Of a DNA stretch of 43,372 nt, positions 39,901 through 43,372 are shown piece by piece; positions within the stretch are counted from its first letter, which is position 1; each line of letters starts with the position of its first letter. A program made the position numbers and the translations under genes. Source of the DNA: Bacteroidales bacterium (lineage in GTDB: Bacteria > Bacteroidota > Bacteroidia > Bacteroidales > UBA932); the NCBI GenBank assembly GCA_017465225.1, contig JAFTWQ010000027.1:1-43372 (forward strand), read 5' to 3'. The notes under the pieces were generated by a model. That model made no database searches and was not told the origin of the DNA. It was given only the letters and a program-made list of their open reading frames with translations.

Positions 39901-40575
39901 GAGCTTGCCGTCGAAGGCCATCCTTTTCACATTGATCATGGCGAAGAGGGTGTCTTCGCTGTCAGTATATACGATGTGCGGTCTTCCGGTAAGCCTTACC
40001 TTGCCTACAGATATAGGAGGCAGCCCGGAAGAAGTCGTGTCCTCTTCGGCCTCGAACCTGAAGATGTTCCAGTTCGCATTCAGACTGTCGTATGAATGAG
40101 CGAAGATGCGTGGCTTTACGAGCACAGCGTGCGGTATGCTGATCTTTCCTGCAAGCAGGGCTCCTGCATTGATTCCTACGGACATGTGGCGGAAAGAGGC
40201 CAATGTGTCGGCGGATTCTCCGCAGCCCTGATAGAGAAGGCGTCCTTGCGCTCCTTTCGCCTCAAGGGAGTCGAAACGCTCGGCAGGGTATGTGAGATGT
40301 CCGTCCTCGATGCTGATGCCGACATTGGGGAAGTGGCGGAACATGGACACCTTAACCTTGCTGAATGACAGGTCTCCGTCGATGTATCCGGCGGCGAATT
40401 TGTCCACGACCTTTGTAAGTACGGCAGGGGAGAGTGCTATCTGGAGTATGAGGAGAAGGGCGGCCCAGATGCCGGCGATCCACAGGAGGATCTTGAAGAT
40501 TCTCTTCAGAATCCCCTTTCTTCCATGCTGTGCGGCCGTTCCGGCAGCGGGTTCCATTGTCTTTTCTTTGTCCAT
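36934..40575 (-). CDS. Giant AsmA-like inner-membrane protein
   Basis: The 1213-aa product has a basic N-terminus, one membrane helix at about residues 25-50 (ILLWIAGIWAALLLILQIAL), and an AsmA N-terminal region (LTKVVDKFAAGYIDGDLSFS, FRHFPNVGISIEDGHL). The long middle part is repetitive beta-rich sequence expected to form a bridge-like groove, and an AsmA C-terminal region follows at about 900-1110. Proteins of this group (AsmA, TamB, YhdP) are linked to phospholipid movement to the outer membrane. The tail (about 1140-1213) is a Glu/Gln-rich coiled-coil-like segment (QQMEELSAEEQKQLEEAQ). A -7 box lies 36 bases upstream. prmA overlaps its 3' end. Confidence 0.87.
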   Translation of the reverse strand: MDKEKTMEPAAGTAAQHGRKGILKRIFKILLWIAGIWAALLLILQIALSPAVLTKVVDKFAAGYIDGDLSFSKVKVSMFRHFPNVGISIEDGHLTYPAERFDSLEAKGAQGRLLYQGCGESADTLASFRHMSVGINAGALLAGKISIPHAVLVKPRIFAHSYDSLNANWNIFRFEAEEDTTSSGLPPISVGKVRLTGRPHIVYTDSEDTLFAMINVKRMAFDGKLDTRRASRNRIGLTIDSLMVAGRIAADTVALGLNKLHLHEHHDHLDVHAEAKALLATRAFGRINVPISVKGTAAFPEDSVPAIAMHGFKAEIAAIPIGFDAELRRIDGMTEVDASFNVKECKVEDMIDGFVKNFIPEAAKVRTGAVINLDGTCVGNIGNGQLPSIDATLTVPETSLSHKDIKHDIALALAVNARTQEDGKLGITVSKADVSTYGLDLNASASITDLLGDDPVIGIDGKLRASADSLLTFLPKNSGIQASGSMSAELEGSLRMSQMDIYNFGQADLSGTLISDGIIMKSPEDTVDIAIGAVRITIGPETKTSIKDPGSEFRLLAINGSISKADMNFKDALTANGEGISFSAKNSVNAFADTTKVYPLGGHIKAKSLTVEDGEGMSVMLDNTLNTFQMVPKKDNPEIPVLSLSSTNKRIYLRDETNRAILTDATVKGNAAMNSVERRQKRKAFMDSLALAYPDMPRDSLMAMLRSRRQAREVPSWMVEEDFKAKDISFKLDGSMAKYFREWDLRCDLDVRTGILMTPYLPLRNIIKGIDISLDNNELKIDNIKINAGESVLSARGSLSGLRRALLGRGTYMLDLDISSDKMNADELLAAYNTGASYTPPKDADKMADVSDSEFLQMVVADSLDTEELNTLIVVPSNLNADIRLDAQNITFSDLEISSFTADMVMKERCLQIVDSKAVTNMGTAAFEGFYATRSKQDIRTGFDFNLTDVTTEKVIAMMPAIDTIMPLLNSFKGLVDCDIAATASLDTCMNIITPSINGVLRIEGENLTMSDNEVFSDLAKKLKFKNSKEGKIDRMTVEGVIKDNTIEVFPFVVELDRYTLALSGLHNLDMSFKYHASIIRSPMVFKIGVDMYGPNFDKMKFRIGKPKYKNINVPVFSAVIDETRINLVESIRSIFEKGVDLAVRENEKQEAIEELKQQIGYVNAAEQQMEELSAEEQKQLEEAQTEEAGPPETENEIQEIKDTLYNEQPGIH

Positions 40576-40610
40576 CTGGTCTTTAAAATTCTGCTAATGT
40601 TCGTAACATA

Positions 40611-40618
40611 CAAAGATA
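40611..40618 (-). promoter_or_regulatory. -7 promoter box for the AsmA-like/prmA operon
   Basis: On the minus strand TATCTTTG, a perfect TAnnTTTG box, 35 bases before the ATG at 40575. Confidence 0.65.
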
Positions 40619-40699
40619 TGTAAAATATTCGATGATTTATCCACAATGGGTTGTTAATATCTATGTAACATTTTTGTTGCATGAAAGGGCCGGCATGGT

Positions 40700-40707
40700 T
40701 AATTTTG
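40700..40707 (+). promoter_or_regulatory. -7 promoter box for the ATPase-Sir2 operon
   Basis: TAATTTTG fits TAnnTTTG, 24 bases before the ATG at 40732. This box rules out the in-frame ATG at 40681, which would lie upstream of the transcription start. Confidence 0.65.
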
Positions 40708-40731
40708 CACTCGGAAACGTTAAGACATCAG

Positions 40732-41889
40732 ATGGATACACCATTTATTTACGATAGATATGTGACCGGAAAGAACTTCATCGGTCGCAAGACGGAATGC
40801 ATGATCCTTGGCAATCTGCTGAAGGCGGGGGAGCATGTATCCATTTATGAACCTCCCAAGACGGGAAAGATGTCGGTTATCCACCAGACTTTCTACAACC
40901 TGAGGAATTCGGGTTTTCAGTTCATGGTCGCTTTCGTGGACATGCTGAATGTCAGGACATTGAGCGATTTTCTCATAAAGTTCGGGGCTTCCGTGATGAA
41001 GTCCGTCGCAACGACTCCCGATGACTTCGCACGTATAGTCTCGACCCATCTTGCCGACACACATTTCGTTTTCGACAGAGTCCGTTTCATGACATGCGGA
41101 GAGGTGGTGTCGCTCAACTGGGTTCCGGACAGGAATGATATAGCCAGGATGACCGCGCTCCCGCAGAAGCTTGCGAAGGAGCGTGCCATGCCTTTCCTGG
41201 TGGTTCTCAAGGAGTTCCACAATCTCATGAATGCCGACGAGTACGAGGATGTGTTCAAGATCATGGAGACGCAGATGCGCGAGAGAGACCGTTCGGAACA
41301 GTTCCAGGCCGTTTACGTGATGACCGGCGCCATGGTGAACGCGATGAAGTTCATTTTTGAAGAGAAGAGGTTCTTCTACCGTCAGGTGAATCATGTGGCT
41401 TTCACTCCTGTTGATGAGAAGGAGATAATAGAGCATATTGTAAAGGGCTTCCTGAACGGAATGGGAAAGTCGTTCGACAGGAATCTTGCGATGGGTGCAT
41501 GCGAACTTTTCAAATGCAACCTGTGGTATATGAATCATCTGGCGGCGATCTGTGACGCTCTCTCGAAGGGATTCGTGACGGAAAACATGATGACAGATGC
41601 GCTTAATTCGATGATTTCGGTGCATGAGCCTCGCTTTGTCTCGATCGTGAACGACCTCACCGACCATCAGCTCAGCCTCATGAAGGCGGTACTTGACGGG
41701 GTGGTGAAGTTCAGCGCTTCGGATGTGATCGAGAAGTATCATCTCAATTCGTCGGCTAACGTCAGGAGAGTGAAGGATGCCTTGAAGAAGAAGGAGGTCA
41801 TTACATTCAACGAGAAGGACGAACCGGTGGTTCTTGACCCGCTTTTTGAATATTGGATAAGACGGTATTATTTTGAAATGACAGAATGA
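40732..41889 (+). CDS. Archaeal-type/STAND-like ATPase with degenerate P-loop
   Basis: The 385-aa protein has the layout of the archaeal ATPase (PF01637-like) family: NFIGRKTE at residues 15-22, then a P-loop region, and a C-terminal winged-helix part (about 310-380, SANVRRVKDALKKKEVITFN, DPLFEYWIRRYY). The P-loop reads YEPPKTGKMS: the first Gly is Glu40 and the Ser/Thr after Lys46 is Met47. The Walker B region reads FLVVLKEFHNL, with Lys160 where Asp is usual, although Glu161 is kept. It may bind nucleotide poorly or not hydrolyse it. The Sir2 gene overlaps its stop by 4 bases. Function unknown. Confidence 0.8.
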   Translation: MDTPFIYDRYVTGKNFIGRKTECMILGNLLKAGEHVSIYEPPKTGKMSVIHQTFYNLRNSGFQFMVAFVDMLNVRTLSDFLIKFGASVMKSVATTPDDFARIVSTHLADTHFVFDRVRFMTCGEVVSLNWVPDRNDIARMTALPQKLAKERAMPFLVVLKEFHNLMNADEYEDVFKIMETQMRERDRSEQFQAVYVMTGAMVNAMKFIFEEKRFFYRQVNHVAFTPVDEKEIIEHIVKGFLNGMGKSFDRNLAMGACELFKCNLWYMNHLAAICDALSKGFVTENMMTDALNSMISVHEPRFVSIVNDLTDHQLSLMKAVLDGVVKFSASDVIEKYHLNSSANVRRVKDALKKKEVITFNEKDEPVVLDPLFEYWIRRYYFEMTE

Positions 41890-42599
41890 AAAGGAAGAGA
41901 TTGACAGTTCTTACAGGCGCGGGAGTGAGCGCCGAGAGCGGAATCAGCACTTTCAGGGACAGCGACGGTCTCTGGGAGAACCATAATGTAGAGGATGTCG
42001 CATCTATCGAGGGCTGGTACAGGAATCCGGCTCTCGTGCTTGATTTTTATAATGCACGTCGTGCCCAGCTTTTCACGGTGAAGCCGAATGCGGCCCATGA
42101 GGCCATCGCTTCGCTTGAAAATGAGTATGACGTGACGGTCGTGACCCAGAATGTGGACAATCTCCACGAGAGGGCCGGAAGCACGAGGGTCATTCATCTT
42201 CATGGCGAGCTGACCAAGGTGCGCCCGGAGAACTGCTGCAACGACAGGGACGGCTATTCTGAGGAGACCGTATTTGACATCGGTCCGGAAGCCATCCATA
42301 TCGGAGACATGGCCCCTAACGGTGCCCAGCTGAGACCTCATATCGTGTGGTTCGGAGAGGCTGTGCCAAAGATAGAGTCGGCGATTGATGCTGTCGAGGC
42401 TGCGGACATCCTTCTTATAGTAGGTACATCACTTCAGGTCTACCCTGCTGCCGGACTGTACAGATATGCAAAAATGACCACACCTATCTATATCATAGAC
42501 CCGAAGGATGTGGCTGTGCGTGACGGAAGGCTGACTCATATTAAGGATGTGGCTACCAAAGGAATGGAAACCTTCAAAAATCTCATAAATTCAAAATAA
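41886..42599 (+). CDS. NAD-dependent protein deacylase, Sir2 family (CobB/SIRT5 type)
   Basis: The 237-aa enzyme removes acyl groups from lysines using NAD. GAGVSAESGISTFRD (residues 11-25), TQNVDNLH (87-94), catalytic His106 (IHLHGEL) and GTSLQVYPAA are all present. Tyr55 and Arg58 (FYNARR) form the YxxR pair that binds acidic acyl groups in SIRT5-like enzymes, so desuccinylation or demalonylation is plausible. The four zinc-binding cysteines are absent: only an adjacent Cys117-Cys118 pair remains in that region, as in other Bacteroidota members I recall. It is translationally coupled to the upstream degenerate ATPase by an ATGA overlap. Confidence 0.92.
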   Translation: MKRKRLTVLTGAGVSAESGISTFRDSDGLWENHNVEDVASIEGWYRNPALVLDFYNARRAQLFTVKPNAAHEAIASLENEYDVTVVTQNVDNLHERAGSTRVIHLHGELTKVRPENCCNDRDGYSEETVFDIGPEAIHIGDMAPNGAQLRPHIVWFGEAVPKIESAIDAVEAADILLIVGTSLQVYPAAGLYRYAKMTTPIYIIDPKDVAVRDGRLTHIKDVATKGMETFKNLINSK

Positions 42600-42626
42600 G
42601 AGGCTTGGAAATTAAAATATTATGCC

Positions 42627-42634
42627 TATCTTTG
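42627..42634 (+). promoter_or_regulatory. -7 promoter box for rpsU
   Basis: TATCTTTG fits TAnnTTTG, followed by CAGCCC, matching the tRNA promoters here. It lies 32 bases before the rpsU ATG. Confidence 0.75.
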
Positions 42635-42649
42635 CAGCCCTATAATGAA

Positions 42650-42660
42650 AAGGAGGTGAT
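42650..42660 (+). promoter_or_regulatory. Unusually strong Shine-Dalgarno site of rpsU
   Basis: AAGGAGGTGAT gives an 11-base match to the 3' end of bacterial 16S rRNA, 6 bases before the ATG counting from its end. Most genes in this window have only A/T-rich sequence in front of the start. In Bacteroidota bS21 helps hide the anti-Shine-Dalgarno, so ribosomes lacking bS21 can read this site, giving autoregulation. Confidence 0.9.
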
Positions 42661-42666
42661 TTAGAC

Positions 42667-42861
42667 ATGATTATAGTTCCAGTAAAGGATGGTGAGAGCA
42701 TCGAGAAGGCTCTTAAGAAGTTCAAGAGAAAGTTCGAGAAGACAGGTGCAATCCGTGAGCTTCGCGCAAGAAAGAACTTCGTTAAGCCGTCAGTGAAGAA
42801 GAGAATACAGATGCAGAAGGCTATCTATGTTCAGCAGCTTCAGCTCCAGGACGAGCAGTAA
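42667..42861 (+). CDS. rpsU: 30S ribosomal protein S21
   Basis: The 64-aa basic protein begins MIIVPVKDGESIEKALKKFK and continues with RKFEKTGAIRELRARKNFVK, the conserved bS21 core. It binds the 30S platform near the 3' end of 16S rRNA. The strong Shine-Dalgarno just upstream fits the known special control of this gene in Bacteroidota. A -7 box at 42627 gives it its own promoter. rplU follows 103 bases later. Confidence 0.97.
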   Translation: MIIVPVKDGESIEKALKKFKRKFEKTGAIRELRARKNFVKPSVKKRIQMQKAIYVQQLQLQDEQ

Positions 42862-42894
42862 TTTTATTTACATAGAAGATTATTTACAGATTGT

Positions 42895-42932
42895 CAAGCC
42901 GATGATAAAGAGCTGTCAGGGACAGCCGCTTG
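42895..42932 (+). promoter_or_regulatory. Hairpin in the rplU leader
   Basis: CAAGC (42895-42899) can pair with GCTTG (42928-42932) around an inner stem GCTGTC/GACAGC (42912-42926). It could be an L21 leader that binds ribosomal protein, or a weak terminator of rpsU; there is no clear T-run directly after it. Confidence 0.35.
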
Positions 42933-42964
42933 CTTTCTAAAACTTTTAATATTTTTAAGTTTTT

Positions 42965-43276
42965 ATGTACGCAATCGTAGACATTGCAGGCCAGCAGTTC
43001 AAGGTAGAGGCTGGTATGGAAATCTTCGTCAACCGCCTTGCGGCTGAGAAGGGTGCTGCTGTCGAGTTCGACAAGGTACTCCTTATCGACGCAGACGGCG
43101 CAGTAAAGGTCGGTGCACCATACGTTGAGGGTGCCAAGGTTACAGCAACCGTACTTGACGACACTTGCAAGGGCAAGAAGGTCCTTGTTTTCAAGAAGAA
43201 GCGTCGTAAGGGTTACCAGAAGTGTAACGGTCACCGTCAGTATCTTACTAAACTTCAGATCAATGCGATCGCTTAA
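42965..43276 (+). CDS. rplU: 50S ribosomal protein L21
   Basis: The 103-aa protein starts [17 protein letters not shown] and shows [17 protein letters not shown] and [20 protein letters not shown], all typical of bL21, which binds 23S rRNA. A/T-rich sequence and no Shine-Dalgarno precede the ATG. rpmA follows after 21 bases, the usual rplU-rpmA arrangement. Confidence 0.98.
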   Translation: MYAIVDIAGQQFKVEAGMEIFVNRLAAEKGAAVEFDKVLLIDADGAVKVGAPYVEGAKVTATVLDDTCKGKKVLVFKKKRRKGYQKCNGHRQYLTKLQINAIA

Positions 43277-43297
43277 TTAATTGAGGAGGAACAGAAT

Positions 43298-43372
43298 ATG
43301 GCACATAAAAAAGGCGTCGGTAGTTCTAAGAACGGTCGTGAGTCACATAGCAAACGACTCGGTATCAAGAAA
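43298..43372 (+). CDS. rpmA: 50S ribosomal protein L27, 5' part (3' end outside window)
   Basis: Twenty-five codons are visible: [19 protein letters not shown] then RLGIKK, the conserved start of bL27, whose N-terminal tail reaches the peptidyl transferase centre. The sequence begins MAHKKG directly, without the cleaved extension seen in some Firmicutes. A GAGGAGGA Shine-Dalgarno-like stretch (43283-43290) lies 7 bases upstream, again unusual for this phylum. The gene runs off the window. Confidence 0.95.
   Translation, partial: MAHKKGVGSSKNGRESHSKRLGIKK

Noticed and set aside
40720-41742. A 340-codon minus-strand frame opposite the ATPase
   Set aside because: His- and Arg-rich shadow of the plus-strand gene, with no supporting signals.
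40732-42599. ATPase-Sir2 pair as a dedicated anti-phage system
   Set aside because: The Sir2 has the deacylase catalytic layout of CobB/SIRT5 enzymes, not the NAD-depleting type of defence systems, and there is no other defence gene nearby. Kept only as a coupling observation.

Overview
This is a chromosomal window from a Bacteroidales-type bacterium (phylum Bacteroidota). The evidence is the promoter style, with -7 boxes of the form TAnnTTTG and, at the clearest promoters, a TTTG about 19-20 bases upstream. Most genes also lack Shine-Dalgarno sites. Further support comes from many short lipoproteins, PepSY-like proteins, a fimbrillin/FISUMP-type surface protein and a periplasmic C1B peptidase. 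The genus cannot be fixed from the sequence alone. Most of the window is ordinary core genome. Two patches look accessory: about 10.6-13.4 kb and about 32.0-35.2 kb.

Layout. 1-4.3 kb (+): the 3' part of rpsA, RNase Z, a LysM glucosaminidase and MltG. 4.2-7.0 kb (-): an aldo/keto reductase, murI and a lipoprotein polysaccharide deacetylase, tightly packed. 7.0-10.6 kb (+): asnA, prfB and a PagL-like lipid A deacylase. 10.6-13.4 kb: a damaged second copy of the fumarase 5' region, a promoter- and terminator-bounded small RNA candidate, a frameshifted small gene and an A+T-rich lipoprotein, all lying between two copies of the fumarase leader. 13.4-17.0 kb (+): class I fumarase and an exported beta-glucuronidase. 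17.0-23.9 kb (-): tRNA-Gln, yqaA, tadA, rpmH, rsmG, an ECF sigma factor, polA and a two-gene iron/cobalamin-type ABC importer. 24.0-30.5 kb (+): a two-component system, two PepSY-like proteins, a C1B peptidase with a small lipoprotein, and hisS. 30.6-35.2 kb (+): initiator tRNA-Met, an acyltransferase, tRNA-Leu, a cluster of short hairpins, a 36-aa peptide, a large surface lipoprotein and a small barrel-like protein. 35.3-40.6 kb (-): a giant AsmA-like protein, prmA and a Pro/Glu-rich lipoprotein. 40.7-43.4 kb (+): a degenerate P-loop ATPase coupled to a Sir2 deacylase, then rpsU, rplU and the start of rpmA.

How the genes fit together. Several products work on the envelope: the glucosaminidase, MltG, MurI and the deacetylase on peptidoglycan or glycans, the PagL-like enzyme on lipid A, and the AsmA-like protein probably in lipid transport. 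Others serve translation: S1, RF2, HisRS, PrmA, RsmG, TadA, L34, S21, L21, L27 and three tRNAs. The most unusual signals are four. The 3' end of the 32.5-34.4 kb lipoprotein gene looks like the variable region of a diversity-generating retroelement, though no reverse transcriptase is present here. The small RNA candidate sits at about 10.96-11.09 kb. The fumarase leader is duplicated, with substitutions in the copy's promoter and start codon. rpsU carries an exceptionally strong Shine-Dalgarno sequence in a genome that otherwise rarely uses one.
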